In this document: positions 44,506-56,097 of the stretch, piece after piece
Numbering within the stretch: the stretch's first letter is position 1
Layout of the letters: each line of letters starts with the position of its first letter
DNA from: Hortaea werneckii
Lineage: Eukaryota > Ascomycota > Dothideomycetes > Mycosphaerellales > Teratosphaeriaceae
Direction of reading: 5' to 3'
DNA: 64,000 nt
Assembly (NCBI GenBank): GCA_037044905.1
Contig: JBAOKB010000144.1
Coordinates: 186,001 to 250,000, forward strand
Position numbers and translations under genes: made by a program
The notes under the pieces: generated by a model
What the model saw: the letters and a program-made list of their open reading frames with translations, nothing else
What the model was told of the DNA's origin: nothing
Databases searched by the model: none

Positions 44506-45964
44506 TCAATCGTCTGCCAAAAGGTCCACTCCAACGCCCCTCAAAGCTTCCACCGCCCATTCCGGATATTTAGTCTTGTCTCCAGCATAAAGACCAGAGA
44601 AGTAAGATATCAGAAACGCAGGATATCTTTGATCCACAATGGCCTTTCTAGCCCGACGCATCAGATCAAGCAAGTGATGAACGTTGTGTATACTCAGCAG
44701 ATGGGCACCAGCCGTCTCCTTGGCTGCCGTGTGATGAATATAAGCTCGCGTAATACCCAGACCACCTTCCGAAGGCGGTCTGCAGCAGGTACACTTGCAG
44801 CCCTCCTCCACGGGACCAAAGTCGTAAGCATAAGCCGCGTTCTTGAGGTTATGCGTGCCAAACCTCGTGATCGCGTTGCCAAAACGTGCCGTCCGGGTCG
44901 GCCAGACGCAGTCGAACATGTCTGCTCCGAGCGCGACAGAGACTAGGATGTCTTCGGGGAAGCCCACGCCCATGACATAGCGTGGCTTGTGTTCTGGCAG
45001 GAGACCGGTGCAGGTGTCGACTACCTTACAGAATTCCGACTTTGCCTCGCCACCGCTGAGACCTCCGATTGCGATTCCAGGCGTGTCGCGAGCTACCATC
45101 TCACGGCAGCATTCCCTGCGCAGCTCCAAATCCAGACCTCCTTGGATAATGCAGAAGAGGTTTTGGGACTCTGGCTTCTGATGCGCTTCGATGCACGGTC
45201 TAACCAGCGAACGGAGCGGTGCATTGCTTCCTTGATCCGAGCGTGGTCTGGCGAAGTGGTGGCAATCACGTCGTCGAGCTGCATCATTATATCTGAGCCG
45301 ATGGAGTTCTGTAAGGAGATGGAGTGCTCGGGCGTGAGCAACATGGGGGTTCCATCGTGCGGGCTGAGGAAGCGTACGCCTTCCTCGGTGACCTGGGCTA
45401 GCTTGAGCAGGGAGACCATTTGAAAGCTACGTCGTGTCAGTACATGCTACGACATGTAGGTGGGGAAAGGGTGTGGAAAGTACCCGCCGCTATCTACGCA
45501 ATGTCAGTGATTATCGCTGTAAGTCAAGATCCAGCGACGACATACCTGTGAGGATGTTGTGAGGCCATGACTGGAGCTTATGTGCGCCGCCAATGGCATC
45601 TAATGTCTTCTGCCCAGGCTTGAGGCCCCTGAACAGGCAATTCTCAGTCAGAGGCATGTTCAGAATTTATTATGTAAGGCAGATAGGCTTACAGGTGGTA
45701 TGTATTGTTCAGACATAGCCTACAGCTTGTCTCTTCAAGCTGCTTCGGGGTCAGTCCTTTTAGGGAGGCCTGTGTCGCCACCGGCATGAACATGGGAAGC
45801 TGAACCTGGCCATGAGGAAGTTGCAGATTCGCAACGCGGGCTTTGGTTGTCTTGAGCGATTGTTAGCAGCTCTCCAGGACAAGGCCTATAATCGGTGCTA
45901 CCTATATACATACTGTGCATCTTGCGACGAGGTCAAATGTCAGAGCCGATGGCCGGGCGACCAT
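44506..45964 (-). CDS. QTRT1: Queuine tRNA-ribosyltransferase catalytic subunit
   Basis: Exons: 45964-45914, 45850-45693, 45628-45546, 45493-45484 (10 nt) and 45426-44506, about 407 residues. The enzyme exchanges guanine 34 for queuine in tRNAs with GUN anticodons. Motifs in order: VARC and ANLQLPHGQVQLPMFMPVATQASLKGLTP, NNTYHLGLKPG, the catalytic DSGGFQMVSL, IGGLSGGE, the nucleophile region FDCVWPTRTARFGNA, and the zinc site CKCTCC with a later His. The DSGG motif is built by a 10-nt microexon. One base is missing around 45193-45196 (DRCIEAHQKPE region), after which the frame fits again. Yeast S. cerevisiae lacks this enzyme while many filamentous fungi have it. It diverges from the GH2 gene across 296 bp. 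Confidence 0.92.
45484..45493 (-). other. 10-nt microexon encoding part of the DSGG active-site motif
   Basis: On the minus strand the bases ATAGCGGCGG sit between GTAG and GTACTT. Joined to the single G ending exon 3 and the C starting exon 5, they read Asp-Ser-Gly-Gly, the invariant motif of the family with the catalytic Asp. Skipping it would both remove the active site and shift the frame. Confidence 0.9.
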
Positions 45965-46260
45965 GTCCTGCTCTTGGGCCGTCATGGCAGGCGAGAGTCA
46001 AACAGGTTTCGGCACCGAGTTCTCGTGTGAAGTTCGCGTTCCTTGGCGGGGCAGTGGACCTCAAAGCTCCTCCGCTCGTCTGGAAGGGAAAGTGGCTCGA
46101 AGGGGGAACCTTGGAAGAGCTGCGTCGTCTGACTTCATCGTCCTGTCCCTGTCTGACCGACAGCAACACAAGTCTTCCTCTCGTCTCTGAAAAAGGCTGT
46201 AGGTACAACGATTCCTCATTACCTGTCTCACATTACCACAAATCCATTACACAAGTCAAC
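45965..46260. promoter_or_regulatory. Divergent promoter between the QTRT1 and GH2 genes
   Basis: A 296-bp gap between two divergent start codons. Open frames cross it but lack conserved protein features, so I take it as promoter and leader sequence. Confidence 0.5.
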
Positions 46261-48629
46261 ATGACCAATCCTCTCTCTAAGCTCTCCGAGGTCTTTCACC
46301 ACCATGACAGGGACCAGGAGCATCCCACCGTGCCTTCAGAATCTCAAGTGTATCCTGGCACGGATGAGGCCAAAGCACAGTATAGAGCCAGACAAGTTGC
46401 CCAAGACGCTCAACTGAGCAGCGTCCAACCGATCCAAGAAGCCTCATCCGGCGACGCTCCGCCACCACCTTATGCTCCTCCGCCAGGCCTCCCGCCAGAC
46501 ATGTTCGCCAAAGCGGGCCCAGCAGGTGAAAAATCGCCCGATGCTTCTGAAACTTCTGCTCCGCTCAACGGCTATCCACGCCCGGATTTCCACCGCACAG
46601 CTTCTGGCCTGGTCTGGCACTCTCTCAACGGACCATGGGACTTCGTCTTCGATGACACCGACACCGGCCTCTCGGACTTCTGGTATGTGCAGTCGCGACT
46701 GCCTGATCAAGGGAAGCGAACGATCCAAGTGCCGTATGTCTTCCAGTGCGCTGCTTCGGGCATCGACGAGCGTGGCGTGCACGAAGTCCTGTGGTATCAG
46801 AGGCAGATCCAGGACCTTCGCAGCTCTGAAGCGAAGGAGAGAGGCGATAGGCTGCTTCTCAGATGTGGAGCTATTGACTACCACGCCACCATCTGGCTCA
46901 ATGGGCGGTACGTGGGAGAGCATACCGGAGGGCATGTACCCTTCGATCTGGACTTGAGTGATGCTGTGGCCTTGTCTGGCTACATGGCCGAGAACACGCT
47001 GACCATAAGGGTATATGACTCTGCGTTCGATGTCACGCAGCCGAGAGGGAAGCAGTATTGGGGACCAAAGCCAGAGTCGATCTTCTATACCCCGTCAAGC
47101 GGGATTTGGCAGAACATTTGGTTGGAAGTCGTCCCGAGGCTGCGTGTGGCGGACGGAAGCCATGGAACCATCCTTCGGTCGAACGAAATGAGAAAGGCGT
47201 TGTCGATGCACGGGTTGCCGTACAAGGCCGCAGAGCACAGGAGAAATGTAGCGTGGAAGTGGAGGCAAGCTTCTACGGTATTCCAGTCTCGAAATCAGGG
47301 AAGAAAGAGTTAAACAAAAGCGAAGACTTCGTTCGCTTCGATCTCCCCATGCGCCTGAGCCAGGAAGCTCTCTCGAAACTCCCTGCCGCAGTGCTGCAAG
47401 ACGCACCTCTGAAAGACGCCTTCTGCTGGCGCAGTGGCACCGCCCTCTGGTCTCCGGAGCACCCAGCCCTCTACGACCTGACCATCCGCCTATACAACTC
47501 CACCAACGGCGAAGCCATCGACACCGTACAAACAACCACAGGCATGCGCTCCATCACCTGGACCCACGGCGACGGGACCCTGCGCCTCAACTCACGCCCC
47601 TACTTCCAAGCCCTCTTCCTCGACCAGGGCTACTGGCCCACCAGCCTGCTCACGCCTCCGGACCCCACAGCCTGCAAACGCGACATCCAGCTCAGCAAAG
47701 CCGTGGGCTTCAACGGCTGCCGCAAGCACCAAAAAGTCGAATCGCCCGAATTCCTCTACTGGGCCAACCGGCTCGGCTTCCTCGTCTGGGGCGAAATGGC
47801 CTCGGCCTACAACTTCTCCATGACGGGGTGCGAGCGCTTCGAGGCCGAGTGGATGGCGATGGTGCGACGGGATCTCAACCATCCGTCCATCGTCGCCTGG
47901 ACGCCCTGCAATGAGAGCTGGGGGTATCCGGACCTAGGCGGCAGTAAACGCCAGCGGGACCACCTGCGGAGTTTGGTGTTCAGGACTAAGACGCTGGATC
48001 CGACGAGGCCGGTGAATGATAATTGTGGTTGGGAACATGTGTGTACGGATCTGAGCACTTTCCATGATTATGCGGATGCGCGCGGGATGAGGGAGCGGTG
48101 TGGGGATTTGCAGGCGACGTTGACGCGGGGGAAGAATATGTTTCTGTCGGCTATTCATGGACGGGATGGGGCGGAGGACGATGAGGGATCGAGGCATGTG
48201 CGGGGTGCGCCCGTGTTTTGTTCTGAGATGGGGGGTGTGAATATTGCGGTGAAGAACGATGATAGTCGGCAGGGGAACTGGGGGTATACTACTGCGAGTG
48301 ACGGACAGGATTTGCTGCGTCGTTTGGAGGAGCTGCTTATGGCTACTGTGAGTGGAGGACATGTTTGTGGGATTGTTTGGACTCAGACGACGGATATTGA
48401 GCAGGAGATGGTAAGTTCCTTCTTTCTTTCGACGATCTCATGCGAGGTGTTCTTATATTCCCTTTCCTTTACACTTGTCTTCCAATTCGCTCTTTTGCTA
48501 ACGTTTATGTCTTTACAGAATGGGATATACACCTGGGACAGGAAGGAGAAGATGCCAGCCGCCCAGGTAGCTGAGGTGATGGACAGGGTGAAGAAGGTCT
48601 ACTACGACGGGTTGAGGAAGCATTGGTAG
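46261..48629 (+). CDS. Glycoside hydrolase family 2 protein
   Basis: Exons 46261-48410 and 48519-48629 (108-nt intron, a multiple of three without a stop, so it also reads through) give about 753 residues. The domain order is the GH2 sandwich (LNGPWDFVFDD, WYQRQIQDL, ATIWLNGRYVGEHTGGHVPF), immunoglobulin-like middle, and the barrel with HPSIVAWTPCNESWG (acid/base Glu) and PVFCSEMGG (likely nucleophile Glu). This resembles beta-galactosidase/beta-glucuronidase-like enzymes of unknown substrate. No signal peptide is seen. The first about 90 residues are a Pro-rich, disordered extension (PPPPYAPPPGLPPDM) not typical of the family. One base is missing in the A-run 47186-47188. The start at 46261 is the ATG just after an A-rich leader. 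Confidence 0.88.
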
Positions 48630-49183
48630 ATCGTCATTCCTTGCCCCTTCCCCTTGCAGCTGCTGCTCAAAGCATTGCTTCCCGAACAGTCGCCACTCAT
48701 GACAAGGGAACTGTGACGACGGATACGAACTCGAATTTAAAAGGGTATTGTACAACACGTCGGTTTTAATTTTCCCATGACATTTGCAGATTTGGCATAA
48801 TGGCTTCTCATGTCCCTGCCAAGAATTGATGGGTTTGCCCTATGATGAAACGCCTCGACTTTGATGCACCTTTTTGCTTCGGGAATGGTTAAAGGAAGAG
48901 AAAGAGATGAGAGGGGGAAAAAGATTAAAAATAAAGGAAAGGAAATCCAAGAGCAAGCGGGATAAGCTAAGAGGTACGCCTTCGGTTAGCCTGGAGAATA
49001 GGGTAAGGGAAAGGGAAGAGCAGGGCGTACACGATTTTTACGGACCTCAGCACCGCCCGTCACTATAGCCAATGGGGCAATTCATCACCATCATCTCCAC
49101 CTCCTCTGTCCCTATCCCTATCTCCCCTGCCCCTCCCATCCCATCTCCAAAAACTCAAATCACCCAACCGCTCTCATTTCCCC
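48630..49183. other. Intergenic, convergent 3' ends
   Basis: Contains purine-rich (48890-48975) and pyrimidine-rich (49080-49200) simple tracts, likely 3' untranslated sequence. No gene. Confidence 0.5.
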
Positions 49184-50579
49184 TTACTCCTCATCCTCCC
49201 CCAACCCGCCGCCCAACCCACCTAACCCCTTATTCCCGACCCTCAACTCACGAATCATATCGAACCACCCCCCACCGGCAAACTGACACTCGCTGAGCCC
49301 CTTATTCTGGAACCCGAACTTCTCGTAGTACGGGATCAGCTTCTCATGGGTGATGAGGGCGGCGCGGTCGGCGACGCCGAGGGCCTCGGTGCGCTGCAGG
49401 AAGGACTCCATGAGGGTGCGGCCGAGGCCCAGGTGCTGGTATTGCGGGAGGACGGCGAGGGAGTGGATCAGGATCGTGCGGCCTTCTTCTTTGTGGGGGC
49501 CTGCCGAGGAGGAGGTGGTGGGGTCGGTGGTTGATGAGGAAGATGATGAGGAGGAGGAGGAAGGGACCTCCATGTCTGCGTCCGTCACGGTGAGGTGCGT
49601 GGTTTTGGTGACGATGAGGTGGCCGATCAGCACCGCTTTGCGTTGCGGCGCTCCGCTGTAGACGGGGGCGGAGGTTTCGGCCGTGGGGATCTTGTTTTCC
49701 GAGTGCGAGGTGTAGACGCCGACGCAGAGCTCGCCGCAGTGTTTCAGGCGGTATTCGAACTGAGAAGTTAGTTTAAAAGTCGGTGTGTTTTTTTTTTTTT
49801 TTTTTTTGCCACAACTGCTCTGTGTGGTCTGGTGCCTCTCGGATGGGAACATGGGCAGAATGCAGGTAGAATGCGAAAGGATCAAGTGCAGGAGAATGCT
49901 GAAACATCAAAGTGGTACAGGGAGAGAAGGAGATTTGACCGGGCTTTGGATCTGCTGAATTCTGATGGTCGTCTTGATGCCCAACAATGCAAGACGTACA
50001 GCTTTGGTGACATTGCTGGGGGTCAGATGCTTAGAGGGATGAAGGACAAGCGGCAAGAGGCATATGCTGAAACCTCCACTCCTCTTGAAAGGGCAGCATA
50101 TGTGTCACGTGCTTTGGAGCGAGAGCAGGCATATTCCCTTTTTTTTGAGAAGCCGAGAATGCATGCAGCGAGGGATTGTGACACCAGCAGGTCAAATGTG
50201 CAACAGAGTGGCGTGCCTTCGGTGATTGGAACGGAGGGTAAAAAGACAAGACGTGCAGACTCACCTTCTCTCGTGTTGCACGTTCATTTGGCGGGAAGGT
50301 TTCCTCCTCGAGCTTGGTACAGCTATCGATGTCGTTGATGGAGAGCGACTGGGTGTACGGGTGCAGGTCGTCCCGCTTGCTCAGGGCGGGAGTCTGGAAA
50401 TTGCCTTGATCGTTGACGGCGTCCATGGCTCCTCCAGTCGGATGATCGGGCTCTACTGAAGGCTTTTGGGCGCTGGTCGGCTGTTCTGGCGTGCCTTCCA
50501 CTTCTTCTGGCGATTTGGTAAGCCGCGGCATGCCCTGGAGGCCTTCCTCTTTGGCTATCGCATGGAGGTCACGTGGCAT
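49184..50579 (-). CDS. AANAT-like GNAT N-acetyltransferase
   Basis: Exon 1 runs from 50579 to 50265 (105 codons) and exon 2 from 49759 to 49184, joined over a 505-nt intron (GTGAGT donor, AACTAACTTCTCAG acceptor), giving 296 residues. The splice joins ETFPPNERATREK to FEYRLKHCGELCVGVY, a contiguous block in arylalkylamine-N-acetyltransferase-like proteins. The GNAT acetyl-CoA site is IHSLAVLPQYQHLGLGRTLM; the C-terminal strand is IPYYEKFGFQNKG. A Ser-rich run of about 30 residues interrupts the fold between GHLIVTKT and the CoA motif. The first about 75 residues look disordered. The substrate is an amine, but which one is unknown. The intron, about eight times the local norm, includes a 20-base T run (49788-49807). 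Confidence 0.87.
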
Positions 50580-52227
50580 GTTGCTGCAACTAACTTGACA
50601 GGCGTGTGGGTTACCTCTCCCTTTCCCTTCGCGGCTCAGTAGGTACCTAGGGGAGGTGGTATCAGGGCGTACAAATCCCCCAAGGGAGGAGGGGAAAAGT
50701 GGAGCGTGAAAGCGTTGGTTTGGCGGGATGCGCAGCCGGTCTGATGTGTCGGCGCTGGGTGAGGTAGCTGTGACACCCAACTGTGTTTTCAGCACTGGCG
50801 CTTTGCCTACCGACCGACGCAACTCTCCAGTCCAGATTGCGGGGCTGGGCTGGGCTGTGTGTGGCCAGAGGGGGTTCAATATAGATGATATGCAGCGAAA
50901 AGATGGACACGATGCAACCACGATAGCAATAGAACAGATGGCGTTTCCAATGCCGCAGCCAGTGTCAGATGTCGCACAGGCCTGCTCGCCGCGGACACAG
51001 GACTTTCTCACAGTAGTAGGACGGTAGGAGTGCATCCGCGCATGCAGACCCTGACGTGCCCCTCGATGACGTTCGGGCTGGTTGGTGGAGCTTGGATGCA
51101 TCAGACGCACGCATGCCGCCGTTGCATCTGCCTCCCTCTCGCCTCTTCCTGCGCTCGGAGCCGTCGTGCGTTGCGCACTACACATGCCGTGCAGATGGCG
51201 CCGAGCTATTCGGAAGATTTCAGGGAGAAAACGAGCTTATTACACTCTTCCGCGCCAAAGACGGTTGTACTATAGATGGAGCTGATCACGGACATAATGT
51301 CCCCCTTGATGGACAGGACGTAGACAACTGGTCTGCCACATCCATGTGAATCTGTGTCGGCTATCTAAGACGCGCCGAGCCGAAGATAACCAGGCTGGAT
51401 GCAGTACTGCTGTGGCTCTAGGTGGCGGTGGGGGATGATACTGTGTACAGGTAGTGGTGGAAATGCAACTGGTGCGTTGACGATGATGTTTGGGAGAGGC
51501 GGCAAGCCGCAGGATGGGCAACGAGGTGCAGAAGAAAGGACCAGGTAGTCGGGGTCCCCATTGCATGAGCAGGAACGCTTTTCCAGCGGGGACAACACCT
51601 TCATTCTAGACCGCTTCGTTGGGGAGACTGGATGGTATGTACCTAGGTATGTATATACTTGGTGTAGCGGATCGAGGTATCCCTCGTTTGGCGGTAGAAG
51701 CAGCAGCAGCAGCAGTCGCAGCAGTTGCAGCAGATTACTGCACTGCACTGCACTGCACTGCAATGCCCGACTATTGTTATCATCCCTATGAGGTACCGTA
51801 TCTGCACCCTTCCACTCCCTTCCAAGCTGAAGCGTCACGGTGGCAAGTCGTTCATTAGTCATGAGTGAGCGTTTACCACATGCACCTTGAACCAGCTCCA
51901 GTGAATCAACCACGCCACCCCCAACTTCAACCCTCCTCTCCCTCTGCACACCTCATCCATCGCCCCCCTCGCCACTCTCCTCATCCGTCAATCGATCAAT
52001 ACCCCACCGACCCGCGCGGGTGCAACAACCTCCCGCGACCTGTCAAGATCCATCTCCGCCTTCTGCTTCCAGCGAGCTGCAGCAAGCGCGACGGGGTCAA
52101 CCAACGCAAGGACGCGACGCGCACCGCCGTCTATCCACTCCCGCCCCTCGACTCCCCCCCGACCAAGCGATCGACCAAGCGATAGGAAGAGGCATCTCGC
52201 CCGCGGTCCACTGACCGATCCGGCAAC
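50580..52227. other. 1.6-kb intergenic region
   Basis: Divergent upstream regions of the acetyltransferase (minus) and DDI1 (plus). It has short simple repeats: AGC units near 51698-51735 and four CTGCA units at 51740-51760. The minus-strand open frame that continues upstream of 50579 has no start or conserved sequence. The last 300 bases are C/T-rich, as in a long 5' leader. Confidence 0.5.
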
Positions 52228-53951
52228 ATGTAAGTGTAACGCTTCCCTATCACATCGCACACACTCCCGCCCGACCTTCCATACCCAGACTCTCTTACAT
52301 GCCCTTCTTTGTGATGGGTCTCACGGTCAGACCTTGCCCGTGCGACCTGTTCCAAACGGCGACAACAACCACGGCAACAATAGCACAGGCAACAGCAGCA
52401 CTGACCCTTCTTCCCACCAGGCCGCGAGTCACCATATCTATCATCGCTCCCAACCATGACCTCGACCAAGACTTCATCAGCCTCGACCTTCCCCCGGGCC
52501 TCTCCCTAGCCGACCTGAAAGGCTTCGTCAACGCTGAGACCAATGTCCCCCAGTCTTCACAACAATTCTACCTGAACAACCTCCCCATTCACGGCGACGA
52601 GAAGACTATCGAAGAAGCCGGAATCAAGGATGGTGACATGCTAGCTATGCTCATGCGCCAACCCGATCAGCAGAACAACATGGGCAGCACACAACGAAGA
52701 CAACAGCAACAATCACAACAACCGCCGTCATCATCAGGACAACCACAGAGAAGACAAATGGGACCAGGCCAACACGAGATCGAGACCACCCGTCTCAGCA
52801 TCCTCGGCAACCCGGCCGCCATGGCCCAAGTACGCGAGCAGCGCCCTGCCCTCGCCGAAGCCATCAACGACAGCAACCGCTTCCGCGAGGTGTGGATGGA
52901 GATGATCCGCGAAGACCAGGACCGGGAGCGCGAGCGCATGGAGCAGATGCGGTTGCTGAACGAGGATCCCTTCAACGTCGAGGCACAGGCCAAGATCGAA
53001 GAGATGATCCGGCAGGAACAGGTGCAGAATAATCTGCAGTTTGCATATGAGCATAACCCGGAAGGTAAGTCTTTTACGTCACTTCCACACAAGTGACAAT
53101 CAGACTAGGCGGAATGAGAGAGAGAGAGAGAGAAGCTAACCACACCTCCCTTCCCACCCACACACAGTCTTCGGCCGCGTAACCATGCTCTACATCCCCG
53201 TGGAAGTCAACCGCCACCCCGTCAAAGCCTTCGTCGACTCCGGCGCCCAAACAACCATCATGTCGCCCTCCTGCGCCGAATCCTGCAACATCATGCGCCT
53301 AATCGACAAGCGCTACTCAGGCGTAGCCAAAGGGGTCGGGACCGCGCAGATCCTCGGCCGCGTCCACTCGGCCGACATCCGCATCGGCGACGCCAGTATG
53401 GCGTGCTCCTTCACCGTCATGGAAGGGCAAAGACGTCGATCTCCTGCTCGGCCTCGATATGCTCAAGCGCTTTCAGGCCCTCATCGATTTGAAGAATAAT
53501 AAGTTGGTTTTCGGGGATGGGAATGAGGTTTCCTTCTCGGGGAGAGTGAGATCCCGAAGATGTTGGAGGAGCGGTTGGAGCATGAGCCCACGGTTATGGG
53601 GCCCGACGGGACGGAGGTTGGGGCGAGGTCCGGGCACGGTGAAGCATCATGCTGGGGAGGGATCGTCGAGCGTCGGCGAATGGTGCGTCGTCGTTTCAGG
53701 GTGCTGGGCGCACGCTTGGGAATGGTGGTGGTGGTGCGTCGGGGAGTACCGCGGCTTCCGCTTCAAATAGTGGTGGTGCTGGTGGTGCTGCGGCGCCACC
53801 CTCAGCCGCCGGCGGTGCTCGTCCAGGTCATTCGAAGGAGAATATCGATCAGCTGATGGCGCTGGGTTTCGCGAGGGAACAGGCTATCGCCGCGCTAGAC
53901 GCGTGCGATGGGAATGTGGAGTATGCCGCAGGATTGCTTTTCCAGGGGTAA
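52228..53951 (+). CDS. DDI1: Ddi1-type ubiquitin-receptor aspartic protease
   Basis: The start codon is split: AT at 52228-52229, then a 191-nt intron, then G at 52421. Exons 52421-53064 and 53168-53951 follow (103-nt intron), about 476 residues. Order: ubiquitin-like domain (RVTISIIAPN, LDLPPGLSLADLKGFV, MLAMLM), a Gln-rich linker, a helical domain, the retroviral-type protease domain with VDSGAQTTIMS, GVGTAQILGRVH and LLLGLDML, and a C-terminal UBA domain (IDQLMALGFAREQAIAALDACDGNVEYAAGLLF). Ddi1 shuttles and cleaves ubiquitinated proteins. Three one-base shifts are needed: an extra G at 53425-53427, a lost base near 53535-53538, and another between about 53640 and 53670. The Gly/Ser linker makes the last one hard to place. 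Confidence 0.9.
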
Positions 53952-54517
53952 AATTGTCTCCGGCTGCGGCATGCCCTCTAGTTGCCTATCTATCTAGATG
54001 GTAAATTTCATGTCGGAAATGATTGATGCACTCGACTTTTTCCTCTATCCTTTTGGGCCTTTTTGCGTTCATTGAGAGTATAGTTCCATCGTCACCGACA
54101 ATTAGATCGTGTCTGTCACGGGGAAAGAACGGCCATACAGGGCACGATACGGCAAAGGCAGAGATTGAGAGGGCAGACGTGTTGCAGCAGGCGAGAATGT
54201 ACCTAGGTAAGTTCGCTTCTTGGCGTCGACCCCGATGTTCGATAGAGACTGCGCTGCAGTTGTAATTATTTTGCCATCGCTTACGTTGCATCTACGGACG
54301 TACTATCAAGAGCTACAAGGGCTGGCCTTGAGACCTTTCGTAGTAATTGTCTGTTGTGTACCGTGAACCTCCTAGAGTCGCAGACATTAACCGTGCCTCC
54401 TCTGCTTTTCGTTACGGCAAGGCTCTCCTCAGATGTTAGTATTATTACCTGCCTATGTAATGAGTTCCTAGCTAATGCAATTTTTAGCGCATTAACACCT
54501 TCCTCTCATCTCACCAG
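53952..54517. other. Intergenic
   Basis: TA-rich in the part near 54340-54500. Upstream exons of the next gene may lie here but I could not define them. Confidence 0.4.
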
Positions 54518-55067
54518 TCCATCCGCGATGTCGCCTACAACAGCATGCTCAGCCTCGTCCGCGATCAATCCACGTCGGTGGGGGATCTCAAGGAAGCGAC
54601 CGAGCCCCCTATCGACGACGGCCAGTTCCGTCGGGTTTCATCGGTTCAAACGACGAAGATCTATGGAAGCACCTCGCTCGCCTAACCAGTGAAGAGGCCG
54701 ACAGGCCGGGCGCGATTACCATCGAGCGCGATATCATGTTTGCCCTTGACGACATTTCAAACGACAAAGGTGAGTGCAAGCCCCCAACAATATGAAGGGT
54801 TTGGTGGGAAACAATGCTGACGAAACGCTACGCATGCGTCATTTAGACACCATCGCTGTCCTCTGGAACAGGACCCGAGGCAAGCGGGAATTCTACAAGT
54901 GGCGCGTGGTGTCCAGATTCGTCCCGCTCGTCATCGCGGACTTACTGGTGCAACAGTCGGACGAAGTTGACATGGTCTATATTCGATGCGATGTGAAGGA
55001 TGAAGATGGCACGCTAGACATGAAGAAAGTCAAGGAGATGATCGGGGAGCCGTGGACTTACGACTAG
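54518..55067 (+). CDS. Uncharacterised protein, 5' end unresolved
   Basis: The coding sequence begins at or before 54518, right after an acceptor-like TCTCACCAG. Exon 54518-54770 and exon 54848-55067 join over a 77-nt intron (GTGAGT donor, GCTGAC branch, TTTAG acceptor) to read NDKDTIAVLWNRT. One base appears missing at 54628-54629 (restoring FPSGFIGSNDEDLWKHL). The visible protein has a helical first part and a compact C-terminal region (YKWRVVSRFVPLVIADLLVQQSDEVDMVYIRC, interrupted here only by my quoting), ending MIGEPWTYD. No domain is recognised. The first exon or start ATG was not found: the ATG at 54528 is in another frame. Confidence 0.55.
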
Positions 55068-56097
55068 AGGAAATGGCCCTGTACTTACCTAGTGCGCTTA
55101 TTCAATGCTTAGGGATCGTTTTCTATATCGCTGGCCCATCCTACCTCCCTACATAGTACCTTAAGGAGTAGCCTAGAGAGCGTAGGGACACCTTATTGGT
55201 TATTGTAAGCGTCGAGGCGGCTAGGACTAAGGACTTCTAGAAGTACGCTCGCGTACTTATTAGCTAGTAGAAGCTCGATCAGATCGCTTCCGCTTCCCCC
55301 TCTCGCCTGTAATGCCCTCACCTCCCACATCTCATCGTAATACGATTTTACCCGGGACTCTGATCATTCAGGAGTGAGGGCGTTGGATTCCTTACTGATT
55401 TGCAGCGCACGGGGGCATCGAGATAGAGGATCAGGGCCTTCTGATACCATTGGCGGGTAATAGGGATGGGAGACTTTTACTGCCGCTCCCCATACCACAA
55501 GACATTTTGGACGTAGGCTGTCCAGACGGGGATGCTAGCGAGGCGTTTGAGATCTGGTCTCGGGTGCGGAGGTTGGTGGTAAGAGCGATCATGATTGAGA
55601 CCGGGGTTGGGGAGGGAGGCGCGCGCAATTGAGAAGGCCTGATGGATCGTAGAAGGAGGGAAGGAGAAAGGAGGATCACCTTGAGTATCTGTCTGACTTA
55701 CCTTTCCGAGGCGAATTGAGAAGGCTTTCGTGATCGAGTCTTCCTAACATCTCCCAATCCTGAGGGAGACGCAAAAGGGGGAGGGGTTGTTCACGGACTT
55801 AACGATGGAATAGGGTTTTGGTAACCACCACTCATTCAAAGAAGCCGTTCCTGATGACTGGTCCACTACCCATCCCGATCACTTCCTCCATGGAGAGCCC
55901 GACTGTTGGATGGAATAACGATCAACGGATCCGTTAGATACTTGGGTTATTGCGCGGGTGTGCGGCCATGTATTGAGCCCGACCAGGGAGGAACGTGGTC
56001 TTGAAGACGATTTCAACACCAATCGCTCGGGTGCCCTCGCGTAAGCTCAGAGCTAAAACAATCAGTGATATATTTTCAATGCATTCCTCTGTCTCTC
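55068..56097. other. TA-rich gene-free region, possible degraded repeat
   Basis: From about 55085 to 55275 the sequence is crowded with CTA and TAG triplets and stops in all frames, unlike its surroundings. This is what repeat-induced point mutation (C to T at CpA) leaves in old fungal transposons, but no transposon gene or terminal repeat is recognisable. It includes a perfect palindrome at 55241-55258. Confidence 0.4.
55241..55258. repeat. Perfect inverted repeat, 8-bp arms, 2-nt centre
   Basis: AAGTACGC and GCGTACTT flank TC. The repeat lies in the TA-rich tract, with no function assigned. Confidence 0.8.

Noticed and set aside
49832..50338. Plus-strand 168-codon frame inside the acetyltransferase intron
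   Set aside because: It lacks an ATG start near its left end, overlaps exon 1 on the other strand, and has no recognisable domain.
50031..51185. A 384-codon minus-strand frame
   Set aside because: Only its middle part is real (exon 1 of the acetyltransferase, from the ATG at 50579). The part upstream of that ATG and the part inside the intron show no conserved sequence.
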